DNA of 54,322 bases, taken from the NCBI GenBank assembly GCA_029268225.1, contig JAJUGJ010000022.1, forward strand, positions 1-54,322, read 5' to 3'. The notes beneath the pieces are model-generated. The model saw only the letters and a program-made list of their open reading frames with translations, ran no database searches and was not told where the DNA came from. Below, piece after piece: positions 18,773 through 27,674 of this stretch; positions within the stretch are counted from its first letter, which is position 1; each line of letters begins with the position of its first letter. Source of the stretch: Burkholderiales bacterium. GTDB taxonomy: Bacteria; Pseudomonadota; Gammaproteobacteria; Burkholderiales; Burkholderiaceae_C. Position numbers and translations under genes: made by a program.

Positions 18773-19484
18773 CGCGCAGTCGGGCGATGGATTGACTGTG
18801 CAGTTGGCAGACGCGGGATTCGGTCACCCCCAGCACAGCCGCGATCTCCTTGAGGTTCATGTCCTCTTCGTAATAGAGGCTCATGACAAGTTGCTCACGT
18901 TCGGGCAACTTCTTGATCGCTTCCACCAGGGCATGCCGCATGCGATCGTCCTGCAGGAGGCTGAGCGGGTCGCTGCCACTGTCGGCGACATGGCGATCCA
19001 GGTAATCCTGATCACCCTCGTCGCCACTCATGTCTTCCAGATAGATGAGTTGGGTGCCACGCACCTTGCCGAGCATGTCCTGGTAATCGGGCAGGCTCAA
19101 ACCCATCTCGGCGGCAATCTCGCTTTCGTGCGGCGCACGCCCCAGGCGCTGCTCCAGACGATGAACGGCGCTTTCGATGTCGCGCTGCTGCTTGCGGGAG
19201 CCCCGGCTGAGCCAGTCTGCCCCTCGCAACTCGTCGAGCATGGCACCCCGGATACGCTGGGTGGCAAAGGTTTCGATCTGCACCCCTTGCGCAGGATCGA
19301 AGCGGCTGAGCGCGTCGGCCAGGCCGATCATGCCCACCTGGATCAGGTCGTCGACCTCGACGTTGGCGGGCAATTTGGCCATCATCTGATGCGCCAAGCG
19401 GCGCACCAGCGGACTGTACTGGCGCAACATGCCATTGACGTCGAGACGCCCTTTGGCGGTGTACGTGCTGGGTTCCATGTACAT
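18753..19484 (-). CDS. fliA: Flagellar sigma factor FliA (sigma-28)
   Basis: A 243-residue group 3 sigma factor that transcribes late flagellar and chemotaxis genes. Region 2 contains YSPLVRRLAHQMMAKLPANVEVDDLIQVGMIGL; GADWLSRGSRKQQRDIE is a FliA signature of region 2.4/3; region 4 includes EREQLVMSLYYEEDMNLKEIAAVLGVTESRVCQLHSQ. The start is set at ATG 19484, which overlaps the flhG stop as TGATG; a TTG at 19487 and an ATG at 19478 are alternatives. The overlap implies translational coupling to flhG. Confidence 0.95.
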   Translation of the reverse strand: MYMEPSTYTAKGRLDVNGMLRQYSPLVRRLAHQMMAKLPANVEVDDLIQVGMIGLADALSRFDPAQGVQIETFATQRIRGAMLDELRGADWLSRGSRKQQRDIESAVHRLEQRLGRAPHESEIAAEMGLSLPDYQDMLGKVRGTQLIYLEDMSGDEGDQDYLDRHVADSGSDPLSLLQDDRMRHALVEAIKKLPEREQLVMSLYYEEDMNLKEIAAVLGVTESRVCQLHSQSIARLRVKLREW

Positions 19485-20377
19485 CAATTATGGGCCGAGG
19501 CAACGCGAGCCGGCAAGGCCGACCCTGGTGAGGTGAGGTGTTCGAAGGCGCTATCGCCCAAGCTCAAGGGCAAGGCACCGTGGAGCAACGCGGCAGCCAT
19601 TTCCATGAAGTGGGGATCGGGATCGGCGGTGGCCGCTTGCTGGGGGTCAAGCTGATGTGCGCTGCGCTGGGCCACCCCCAGAAAGTCATCGGCGCAACGG
19701 GCCAGGCGCTGAGCGACAGGCTCGGCCTGGGCACTCTCGACGGGAGCGCACAGCAACAGGTCGTAGCTCATCCAGCCGCCGCGCTGGCTGAGGATCTTGA
19801 CGGCCGCATAGGCATCCGTGAGGCCCTCGGCCATGTCATTGGTGAAGATCAGGGGGCGCAATGCCATGCCACGAGCGGGTTGGCCGAACAGGCGCACGAT
19901 CTCGCTGGCCGAGGCGTGTACCAAGACCACATCGCTGCGGGGCGAGGCATCGGCCAGGGCCGGCAGCAGGCTGGCGCAGGAGCCACGGGCATCCACATGG
20001 CGCAGAGGCAAGCCCCTGGCGGCCATGTAGCTGATCTGGTCGGACAGGGGCTCGATGCCCTCGGCCAGATCAAAGGCCACCAGCTCGCTGGGCGCGCGTG
20101 CCTGTTCGCTGGCATCGACCACGAGGGTGTGAAGGCCAAAGCCGGCGTAGGCGGCACACAGGCGCTCCAGCACCAGCCCGCCACAGCCGGATCGGCCGTT
20201 GGCCACCACGGGAATGAAGCGCAGTACGCGTGAGACGAACATTTGCCGCAAGCCCTGGGCCTGGTCAACAGGATGGTGGGCGCGGGCGCCGGCAGAGCCG
20301 GCCTGGGAACGGGCGTGGCGTGTCATCGGCGCTGTCTGAGAACGTTGGCTTGCGTTCAGGGAGCCGCGAGGCTTCAC
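19484..20377 (-). CDS. flhG: FlhG-like flagellar number regulator with degenerate P-loop
   Basis: A 297-residue protein in the flhG (fleN/ylxH) position between flhF and fliA. FlhG is normally a MinD-type ATPase that limits flagellar number and stimulates the FlhF GTPase through an N-terminal DQAxxLR motif. That motif is intact here (DQAQGLR, 38-44), but the deviant Walker A box, normally SGKGGVGKT, reads NGRSGCGGL (60-68): both lysines and the threonine are lost. VVDAS at 87-91 corresponds to the A' strand. No C-terminal amphipathic membrane helix is obvious. GTG at 20377 overlaps the flhF stop; ATG at 20326 is the alternative start and still keeps the motif. The identification rests on context plus the motif. 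Confidence 0.75.
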   Translation of the reverse strand: MKPRGSLNASQRSQTAPMTRHARSQAGSAGARAHHPVDQAQGLRQMFVSRVLRFIPVVANGRSGCGGLVLERLCAAYAGFGLHTLVVDASEQARAPSELVAFDLAEGIEPLSDQISYMAARGLPLRHVDARGSCASLLPALADASPRSDVVLVHASASEIVRLFGQPARGMALRPLIFTNDMAEGLTDAYAAVKILSQRGGWMSYDLLLCAPVESAQAEPVAQRLARCADDFLGVAQRSAHQLDPQQAATADPDPHFMEMAAALLHGALPLSLGDSAFEHLTSPGSALPARVASAHN

Positions 20378-22092
20378 ATGGCGCGGGCGGCGGCCTGGGT
20401 TTCCGTGTGGCTGGGGGCAGAGAAAACGAGGCTGACCTCGGTGGGGTCGAGGCGGTAGGCCGGGTTCAGGCTGGCGCGCAAAGCGCGGTGCACCAGGGCC
20501 TGCGAGGACAGGCGGTGCCAGTCTTCGGGCACGCGCTGGCCATTGGCCACGCCGACCACCTTGAGCTTGTGACGAATCAGGGCGTCCAGGGCCGGGCCGA
20601 GCTTGACGGCCTCGTCGAGCTTGGAGAGGATGACGCCGGCACAGGCATCGGCCTGGTAGGCGTGCATCACGTCTTCGATGGCGTCGCCCTGGGCCGCGGT
20701 GTTGATGACCAGCAGCTTCTTGATGCTGGGGTGGGCCAGCAGGTCGAGCAGTTCCTTGGTGCGGCCATCGCGCTGGGCCATGCCGGCGGTATCGATGAGG
20801 ATCATCTTCTTGCCGGACAGCAGCTCCAGCAGGTCTTCCAGCGCGGCGCGGTCGTGGGCCATGTGCACGGGCACGCCCAGGATGCGGCCGTAGGCACGCA
20901 GCTGTTCGTGGGCGCCGACGCGGTAGGCATCCAGGGTGATCAGACCCAGGTTGGAGGCACCGTGCTTGGCCGCGAAGGTGGCGGCCAGCTTGGCAGTTGT
21001 CGTGGTTTTGCCCACACCGGTGGAGCCGATCAGGGCGAACACACCGCCTTGGTCTTCGATGGCGCGTTCACGGTCGGCCGTGTTGAGGTTGCGTTGCAGC
21101 ACCTGGGTGGCCCACTGCACTTCGTCGTGGGTGCCGTCGATGACTTCGGCGGGCATGGCGTCGAGCATCTTGCGGATCAGCACGGCCGAGAAACCGCCAT
21201 CGAGCAGCTTTTGCGCCAGGGCGGCCTGAGCCGGCGTACGGCCGAGCTTTTCGACGAAGGCCATGGTGTCGAAGCGCTCTTTCATCATGGCGCGCATGGC
21301 ACGCAGCTCGCTCATCATGAAGGCGTTGGCGTCCTGCGCTGCCTTGAGGGCTTCGGCGGTGGCCACTTCGACGGCACTGGGTCGCGCAGCTCCGGCACGG
21401 ACGGCTGACGCAGGCACCATCTGAGCCATCGTCAGGTCGGCGTGCGCGGCAGGCGTTGCGGTGGCGCGGGCGGCGCGAACAGGTGCGGCCGCGCGCGGGG
21501 CGCTGGCCACAGCCGCGGCTTCGGCCTGGTAGGCCGCCCAGTCTTCGGCCAGGTGTTCGTCATGGGCCTGAGCGGCCACGGGGCGGTGAACCAGATCGGC
21601 GCCCAGGTCGATGGCTGCGGCCGCTTCGGGAATCGGGGCAGCTTTGGGGGCGGCAAAGCGCTGGCTGAGTTGTTCTTCGGCGTTGGCTGCTGCCACGGGC
21701 TCGGCGCGCGACTGCAGGGCAGCCTGGCGACGCTTGAGCATGCGCTCGCGCACGTAGTCCTGGAAGGACAAGGTGCTCATGGCCAGTTGCTTGACGTCGT
21801 CCTGCACGGAGCTGGCCAGGTTGGCCATGGCCGAGCGGGCGGGTGAGGCGGCAGGGGCATCGGCCGCCTTGCGAGCACCGACCGGCGCCGGGCTGGCGGG
21901 CGCACGGGGGGCGGGGGTGTCCTTGACGTAGCTGTCGATCGCAGGGATGCTCTCGCCGGCCATGGCCAGGATCTCGATGCCGCCTTCGGCCGCGGGCTTG
22001 GTGGAGAGGACCACGGCGTCGTCGCCGAATGCCGCCTTGACCTTTTGCATGGCCTCGCGGCTGTTGCGTCCAATGAAGCGCTTGACGTTCAT
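20374..22092 (-). CDS. flhF: Flagellar biosynthesis GTPase FlhF
   Basis: A 572-residue SRP-type GTPase that targets the flagellar base to its cell site. Basic N-terminus MNVKRFIGRNSREAMQKVKAAFGDDAVVLS; a long Ala/Pro-rich linker (about 55-240), longer than in many homologues; then the NG domain with G1 GSTGVGKTTTTAKLA (355-369), LITLDAYRVGAHEQLRAYG (G2/insertion box), DTAGMAQRDGR (G3, 434-) and LSKLDE (G4). ATGA overlap with flhA upstream and GTGA overlap with flhG downstream indicate tight coupling. Confidence 0.95.
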   Translation of the reverse strand: MNVKRFIGRNSREAMQKVKAAFGDDAVVLSTKPAAEGGIEILAMAGESIPAIDSYVKDTPAPRAPASPAPVGARKAADAPAASPARSAMANLASSVQDDVKQLAMSTLSFQDYVRERMLKRRQAALQSRAEPVAAANAEEQLSQRFAAPKAAPIPEAAAAIDLGADLVHRPVAAQAHDEHLAEDWAAYQAEAAAVASAPRAAAPVRAARATATPAAHADLTMAQMVPASAVRAGAARPSAVEVATAEALKAAQDANAFMMSELRAMRAMMKERFDTMAFVEKLGRTPAQAALAQKLLDGGFSAVLIRKMLDAMPAEVIDGTHDEVQWATQVLQRNLNTADRERAIEDQGGVFALIGSTGVGKTTTTAKLAATFAAKHGASNLGLITLDAYRVGAHEQLRAYGRILGVPVHMAHDRAALEDLLELLSGKKMILIDTAGMAQRDGRTKELLDLLAHPSIKKLLVINTAAQGDAIEDVMHAYQADACAGVILSKLDEAVKLGPALDALIRHKLKVVGVANGQRVPEDWHRLSSQALVHRALRASLNPAYRLDPTEVSLVFSAPSHTETQAAARAM

Positions 22093-24194
22093 GCGTGGCC
22101 TCCGATCAGGGTACCGATGCGAATCGAATGGGTCTCAGGAATCTCGCTGTGGCCCAGCACCTTCAGACGCGGGGCCGCACGCTTGAGCAGACGGGCCACC
22201 GAGGGGCGGATGGCGTCTGGCACGAGCAGGCAGGCCGGTTGACCCATGTTTTCCTGGCGCTGGGTGGCATCGGCCGCCTGGCGCGTGAGGTGGTCGGCCA
22301 CACCCGGGTCCAGCATGGGACCGTTGGGCGAGGTCAGGGCCTGGGTCAGCAGGCGTTCGAGGTCGGGCTCGATGGCGATGACGTCCAGCTCCTTCACCGG
22401 GCCATAGATCTGCTGCACGATGGCAGGAGCCAGGCCAATGCGAATGCGGCGGGCCAACTCGGCCGGATCCTGCGCCACCTGACCACCGGCCGAGGCGCTT
22501 TCGGCCAGGGTTTCGATGATGGAGCGCATGTCGCGGATGTGCACACCCTCTTCCAGCAGGAGCTGGAGGACCTTTTGCAGGATGGGGATGCCGACCATTT
22601 TGGGAACCACGTCTTCGATGAGTTTGGGAGCCAGTTTTGTCACATGCTCCACCAGCTGTTGGGTTTCAACCCGGCCCAGCAGCTTGGCGGCGTGCAGTTG
22701 CATCAAGTGTGAGAGATGTGTGGCCACGACAGTCGATGGATCAACGACCGTGTAACCCGCCATTTGTGCGGCATCCCTTTGCCGCTCCTCCACCCACACC
22801 GCCGGCAACCCGAAGGCCGGATCGGTGGCCGCCGCCCCCTGAATGGGGTTCGTCACATGCCCCGGATTGATCGCCATCAGCATGTTGGGGAAGACCTCAC
22901 CCTCGCCCACCACGGCCCCGCGCAGGGTGATGCGGTAGAAGCTGGGACGCAGCTCCAGGTTGTCCTTGATGTGCACCGACGGTGGCAAAAAGCCGACTTC
23001 TTGCGCGAACTTGCGGCGAACGCCCTTGATCCGGTTGAGCAGGTCGCCGCCGCGGTCCTTGTCAACCAGCTGGATCAGGCGATAGCCGACTTCCAGGCCC
23101 AGGGTGTCGACGGGCTGCAGGTCTTCCCAGGTAGCCTCGCCACCGGGGGCGACCGCGGCCGCGGGCTTTTCGACCGGCTTGGGCGCCAGGCGCTCTGCCT
23201 CCTGCTTCTGGTGGTTGCGCCAGGCGCCGTAACCCAACAGGCTGGCCACCGGCAAAAAGACGATGGAGGGCATGCCCGGGATCACGCCCAGCAGGAAGAT
23301 GATGCCAGCGGCCACACCCAGCACCTTGGGATTGGCCAGCATCTGACCCATGATCTGGGTGCCAACGTCCTGCTCCTTGCCCACGCGGGACACCACCATG
23401 GCGGCGGCCACCGAGATCAGCAGGGCCGGGATCTGTGCGACCAGGGCATCACCCACGGCCAGCAGGATGTAGGAGCTGGCGGCCTCAGAAGCCGACAGAC
23501 CGTGCTGCACGACGCCGATGATGAAGCCACCAATGATGTTGATGAACAGGATCAGGATGCCGGCGATGGCGTCGCCACGCACGAACTTGGAGGCACCGTC
23601 CATGGAGCCATGGAACTCGGCCTCTTCCTGCACCTCACGGCGACGGCGCTTGGCCTCGGGCTCGTCGATGAGGCCGGCATTCATGTCGGCGTCAATGGCC
23701 ATTTGCTTGCCGGGCATCGCGTCCAGGGCAAAGCGTGCGCCGACTTCGGCGATCCGCTCGGCACCCTTGGTGATCACGACGAAGTTGATCACGACGAGGA
23801 TGGCGAACACGATCAGGCCGACCGCAAAGTTGCCACCGATCAGGAAGTGACCGAAGGACTCGATCACTGCGCCCGCAGCGCCGGTGCCGGTGTGGCCTTC
23901 CATCAGCACGACCCGGGTCGAGGCCACGTTCAGTGCCAGGCGCAGCAAGGTGGTCAGCAGCAGCACAGCCGGGAAGGCCGCAAAGTCCAGCGGCCGCAGC
24001 ATGGTGGCAGCCACCATCATCACCATCAGGGCGGTGGCGATGTTGAACGTGAAGAACAGATCCAGCAGGAAGGGCGGCAGCGGCAGCACCATCAGCGCCA
24101 GCACGGCCACCACCACGATGGGGGCGGCCATGGCCTGGAAGCGCTTGGGGTCACCGCCCGTCAGGGCCTGGAGTTTGAGCAACATCGGGTTCAT
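22089..24194 (-). CDS. flhA: Flagellar export gate protein FlhA
   Basis: A 701-residue component of the flagellar type III export gate. The N-terminal half has about eight membrane helices with the FHIPEP-family signature region VVITKGAERIAEVGARFALDAMPGKQMAIDADMNAGLI; the cytosolic C-terminal half (from about 360) includes VDLSTVVATHLSHLMQLHA-like and IRMGLAP-like segments that bind chaperone-substrate complexes. Length is typical. It overlaps flhB by 4 bp upstream and flhF by 4 bp downstream. Confidence 0.96.
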   Translation of the reverse strand: MNPMLLKLQALTGGDPKRFQAMAAPIVVVAVLALMVLPLPPFLLDLFFTFNIATALMVMMVAATMLRPLDFAAFPAVLLLTTLLRLALNVASTRVVLMEGHTGTGAAGAVIESFGHFLIGGNFAVGLIVFAILVVINFVVITKGAERIAEVGARFALDAMPGKQMAIDADMNAGLIDEPEAKRRRREVQEEAEFHGSMDGASKFVRGDAIAGILILFINIIGGFIIGVVQHGLSASEAASSYILLAVGDALVAQIPALLISVAAAMVVSRVGKEQDVGTQIMGQMLANPKVLGVAAGIIFLLGVIPGMPSIVFLPVASLLGYGAWRNHQKQEAERLAPKPVEKPAAAVAPGGEATWEDLQPVDTLGLEVGYRLIQLVDKDRGGDLLNRIKGVRRKFAQEVGFLPPSVHIKDNLELRPSFYRITLRGAVVGEGEVFPNMLMAINPGHVTNPIQGAAATDPAFGLPAVWVEERQRDAAQMAGYTVVDPSTVVATHLSHLMQLHAAKLLGRVETQQLVEHVTKLAPKLIEDVVPKMVGIPILQKVLQLLLEEGVHIRDMRSIIETLAESASAGGQVAQDPAELARRIRIGLAPAIVQQIYGPVKELDVIAIEPDLERLLTQALTSPNGPMLDPGVADHLTRQAADATQRQENMGQPACLLVPDAIRPSVARLLKRAAPRLKVLGHSEIPETHSIRIGTLIGGHA

Positions 24195-25375
24195 GCTTCA
24201 GCCTCTGCTTGCATGGCGGCGGCGCGGGCCTTCGCCTTGTCGGACTGCTGGGGATCGAGCTCGCGCGGCACCTCCAGATCGGGCAGGTTGCCCGGCATCG
24301 GGGCCTGGCCGGTCAGGGCCTGACGCAGCTGGAACACATAGGCCATCACCTGAGCGACAGCCGTGTACAGGGCCACCGGCACTTCCTGCTCCAGCTCGGT
24401 GTTGGCATACAGGGCACGGGCCAGTGGCGGCGCTTCGAGCACAGGGACACGGTGCTCGGTGGCGATGTCACGGATCTTGAGCGCGACCAGGTCCAGACCC
24501 TTGGCCACCACACGCGGCGCGCCCATGCTGGCCTCTTCGTACTTCAGCGCCACAGCGTAGTGGGTCGGGTTCATCACGACCAGATCGGCCGTGGGCACAG
24601 CGGCCAGCATGCGCTTGCGAGCCTGCTCGCGCATCAGCTGCTTGATGCGGCCCTTGACCTCCTGGTTGCCTTCCTGCTGCTTGAACTCTTCCTTGACGTC
24701 CTGATGGCTCATGCGCATGCGCTGGGCAAACAAGAACTTCTGCAACGGCCAGTCCAGCAAGGCGAAAGCCGCGATCACCAGCAGCATCGAACCCATCACC
24801 TCGGCCAAAGTGGAGCCCAAGGTCGCGATGGCCGCCGGCAGTGGCATCGCCAGCAGGTCGACCATGCGGGGCCAAGCCTTGTACAGGAACATGACCCCCG
24901 CCACTCCCAGGATCAGCCCCAGCAAGCTGGCCTTGAGAGCGTCGATGAGCTGCTGCTTGGAAAACACGCGGCCAATGCCGCTGATGGGATTGAGTGTGCT
25001 GAACTTGGGTTGCAGCACCTTGAAGGACATCACCCAGCCACCAGCCAAGACGCTGGCCGCCACCGAAGCGAATGCGATGCCGATCGCAAAGGGAATCACG
25101 ACGATCAGCCCCTCCAAGGCCCACGCACTCAGGCGCTGAACCATCATCTCGGGTGCGGCCACGGTGCGTGCGTCGAAGCGCAGGCCGGCATTCAAGAGCT
25201 TCTGCATGTGGTTCATCCACACCGGCGTGAGCCCCATCAGCACGCCGGTGGCGACGAGCACGACCAGAAAGTGACCCAGGTCCTTCGAGCGGACCACCTG
25301 GCCTTCGTCCTTGGCTTTCTGCAGCTTCCGCGCGGTGGCGGGTAACTGCTTGTCTTGTGCGCTGTCGTCGGACAT
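24191..25375 (-). CDS. flhB: Flagellar export switch protein FlhB
   Basis: A 394-residue export apparatus protein that switches substrate class from hook to filament. Four membrane helices (about 33-53, 88-115, 150-170, 190-208) precede the cytosolic domain with the self-cleavage motif N269-P-T-H in DLVVMNPTHYAVALKY. The N-terminal DDSAQDKQLPATARKLQKAK is typical. It is the first gene of the minus-strand flagellar operon; the 258 bp upstream, shared with the divergent DUF1631 gene, should hold the operon promoter, but no sigma-54 or FlhDC site could be assigned with confidence. Confidence 0.96.
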   Translation of the reverse strand: MSDDSAQDKQLPATARKLQKAKDEGQVVRSKDLGHFLVVLVATGVLMGLTPVWMNHMQKLLNAGLRFDARTVAAPEMMVQRLSAWALEGLIVVIPFAIGIAFASVAASVLAGGWVMSFKVLQPKFSTLNPISGIGRVFSKQQLIDALKASLLGLILGVAGVMFLYKAWPRMVDLLAMPLPAAIATLGSTLAEVMGSMLLVIAAFALLDWPLQKFLFAQRMRMSHQDVKEEFKQQEGNQEVKGRIKQLMREQARKRMLAAVPTADLVVMNPTHYAVALKYEEASMGAPRVVAKGLDLVALKIRDIATEHRVPVLEAPPLARALYANTELEQEVPVALYTAVAQVMAYVFQLRQALTGQAPMPGNLPDLEVPRELDPQQSDKAKARAAAMQAEAEA

Positions 25376-25633
25376 GGTGAGAAAACACTCCTGCTGGAAC
25401 AGGATTGTTGGTCAGCCCCGCCCAAACTTGAGCGAGATAAGCAGGGCCACCCACCCCCTTTTCCCCGCACCCGACACCCGTTGGGCGACCATGCGCCCCC
25501 CCGGACACATCACAAATGTGACAATTGCCTGCAAAATGAGGCTTCATTGGCAGTTGACGGCGCCCCCAATCCGTCACACTGCCCCAAACGTCCGAATCAG
25601 GCTCAGGCCCGCCAACCCCATCCTGCCGCGTCG

Positions 25634-27673
25634 ATGACCTCCGAGACCCCCCAGTTCCAAGCCCACTGCGAGCGCCTGATCGGGCTGCTGCCCGAACTGG
25701 CCAACAGTGTGATCCGCCGCACACTCGAAGCCCTGCGTGCGCCCAAGGGAGACTTGGCCGTGGCGCAGGATCGGCAGTTGATCTTCGGGCTTGCCAGCCT
25801 CCTGCAGCAGCACCAGTTGCGCTTCCAAGAAGCCCTGACGCACCGCTTTCAATCCGAGATCGCCATGGCGCGCCAGTCCAGGCAGACTCACTCGGAAGCG
25901 CGCAAGTCACCCGGACTCAAACTCGACGAACTCAGTCTGGTGGACGAGTCCGCCGCAGAGACCACGATCGAGGTGGCACGCACGGTCCAGCTCATTGACT
26001 TGGTCACCGAGTGGTCGCTGCGCGAGTTCCAGTCCTACACGGCCGCCTTGCGTGGCGATCCCGACATCCACGCCGAGGCCAACCCATTCAGTCCGGCCGC
26101 TTTCGCCCGTGCCTTGAGTGACGCGGTGTCCGTGCTGCAACTGCCTGGCGCCGAACGACAGCTGCTACTGCGCGTGGCCGGCAAGGAGCTGGCCCGACTG
26201 CTGCATCGCTTTTATGGCGATGCCAACCTGCAACTGCATCAGGAAGGTGTGATCCCGGTTGAGTACAAGGCCGTGATCAACCCGCACGCACCGGCGGCCG
26301 CGGCACTGGACGTGAACCGCCCTGGGGCACTGGATGCCCTGCTGCAACGGCTGCCCGCGGCCCTGCAGATGAGTCCGTCTGTGGTGACGGCCGCACTCGA
26401 CCGCGCACTGCAACAACTGCCGCTCAACCAACTCGGCGCCCAGGTTGACGACCCGCACGCCATCCAGAGTCTGAGTCAGTTGCTGGAACGCATGGTCAAG
26501 GAAAGCGGCTCCGTCCCCGCCGTGCAGCCGGTGGTGCAGGACCTGCAGACCAGCATGATCCGTCTGGCCCTGCAGGAGCCACAGCTGGTGGAAAACCTGC
26601 AGCACCCGAGTTGGCAGCTCATCAACGATCTGGTGTCCTATGTGGGTGGGTTCCGACATGATGAGGCGGCTGAGCAGCACGCCTTCATCGAACAGATCCG
26701 CCCCATCATTGACCAGTTGGTGAGCAACACCAGCCCCCAGGCTGACGACTTCGTGCAGGCACGTCAGGCCATCCAGGAAGCGATCGACGCGCAGAGCGCG
26801 GAGTTGCTGGCCAGCCGCGAAGCCACGCTCAAAGCCCTGGAAGAGGCAGACCATCTGGAAACCCTCAAAGGCCTGCTCCACCAGCAAGTGGAGCAGCATC
26901 TGGAAGGGCACACGGTCCCGATCGTCGTCAGTGACTTCCTGCGGGGGCCCTGGGTCGACGTCATGGTCCACGTGATGACCCAGGGAGACATGGACGAGCA
27001 AGAAAGCCATGGCCTGATCAACGTCGTGGAAGAGCTGGTGACCAGCTTGCAGCGTCCGACCACCCTGGACGAGCGCGACCGCCTGCGTGCGATGCTGCCT
27101 TCGCTCACCGAGCGGCTGCGCAAGGGCATGGCCCTCATCAACTGGCCCCCCAAGCTGCGTGGCGACCTGATGGAACAGCTGATGGTTGTTCACGCACGTT
27201 ACCTGCGCAGCCCGCCAGCGCCCGCCACGCCGAGCGAGCCCCCGCGCGAACTGACACCGCACGAAATCGTCTCGCAGATGCGCTCGGAGCACATTGACTC
27301 GGTGTGGGAGCAGCTCAACCCCGACCCCGAGCCCAAAGTGCATGTCGGTGCCTTGCCCACGGTGCCCATGGGCCTGTCGGCGGCCGAGGACACCCCATCC
27401 GGGCCTGAGGCCGCTGAGGCCTGGGTGGAAGGCCTGCATCCGGGCACCTGGTTCAAACTGTCGATCCAGGGAGAATGGGTCAACTCGCGTCTGATCTGGG
27501 TGAGTCGCAACCAGCGCTTTTTCATGTTCACCGGTCGTCAGACCGACGACATCCACACCCTGCCTCGTCAGGTGCTGTGCAACCTGCGCGAGCAGGGCCT
27601 GGTGACCGAGGTGCAGCAGCGCAGCCTGGTGCAGCGCGCCGCCGACAGCCTGATGGGCGATCTCGGCGACTGA
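25634..27673 (+). CDS. DUF1631 family protein
   Basis: A 679-residue soluble protein of the DUF1631 family, which is known mainly from Burkholderiales and related proteobacteria and has no established function. Mostly helical; the last 85 residues (WVEGLHPGTWFKLSIQGEW, then SRLIWVSRNQRFFMFTGRQ) form a beta-rich domain that resembles the PilZ-like tails seen in this family. It lacks a signal peptide and membrane helices. The start at 25634 (MTSETPQFQAHCERLIGLLP) is the first ATG before conserved sequence; the 5' part of the open frame back to 25355 overlaps flhB and looks spurious. Divergent from the flhB operon. Confidence 0.75.
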   Translation: MTSETPQFQAHCERLIGLLPELANSVIRRTLEALRAPKGDLAVAQDRQLIFGLASLLQQHQLRFQEALTHRFQSEIAMARQSRQTHSEARKSPGLKLDELSLVDESAAETTIEVARTVQLIDLVTEWSLREFQSYTAALRGDPDIHAEANPFSPAAFARALSDAVSVLQLPGAERQLLLRVAGKELARLLHRFYGDANLQLHQEGVIPVEYKAVINPHAPAAAALDVNRPGALDALLQRLPAALQMSPSVVTAALDRALQQLPLNQLGAQVDDPHAIQSLSQLLERMVKESGSVPAVQPVVQDLQTSMIRLALQEPQLVENLQHPSWQLINDLVSYVGGFRHDEAAEQHAFIEQIRPIIDQLVSNTSPQADDFVQARQAIQEAIDAQSAELLASREATLKALEEADHLETLKGLLHQQVEQHLEGHTVPIVVSDFLRGPWVDVMVHVMTQGDMDEQESHGLINVVEELVTSLQRPTTLDERDRLRAMLPSLTERLRKGMALINWPPKLRGDLMEQLMVVHARYLRSPPAPATPSEPPRELTPHEIVSQMRSEHIDSVWEQLNPDPEPKVHVGALPTVPMGLSAAEDTPSGPEAAEAWVEGLHPGTWFKLSIQGEWVNSRLIWVSRNQRFFMFTGRQTDDIHTLPRQVLCNLREQGLVTEVQQRSLVQRAADSLMGDLGD

Positions 27674-27674
27674 G

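Noticed and set aside
25500..25570. TCACA-AA-TGTGA inverted repeat and a TGGCAG-TTGAC stretch upstream of flhB, considered as CRP or sigma-54 sites
   Set aside because: The arms are in the opposite order and spacing from a CRP site, and the GG-to-GC distance does not fit the -24/-12 rule of sigma-54.
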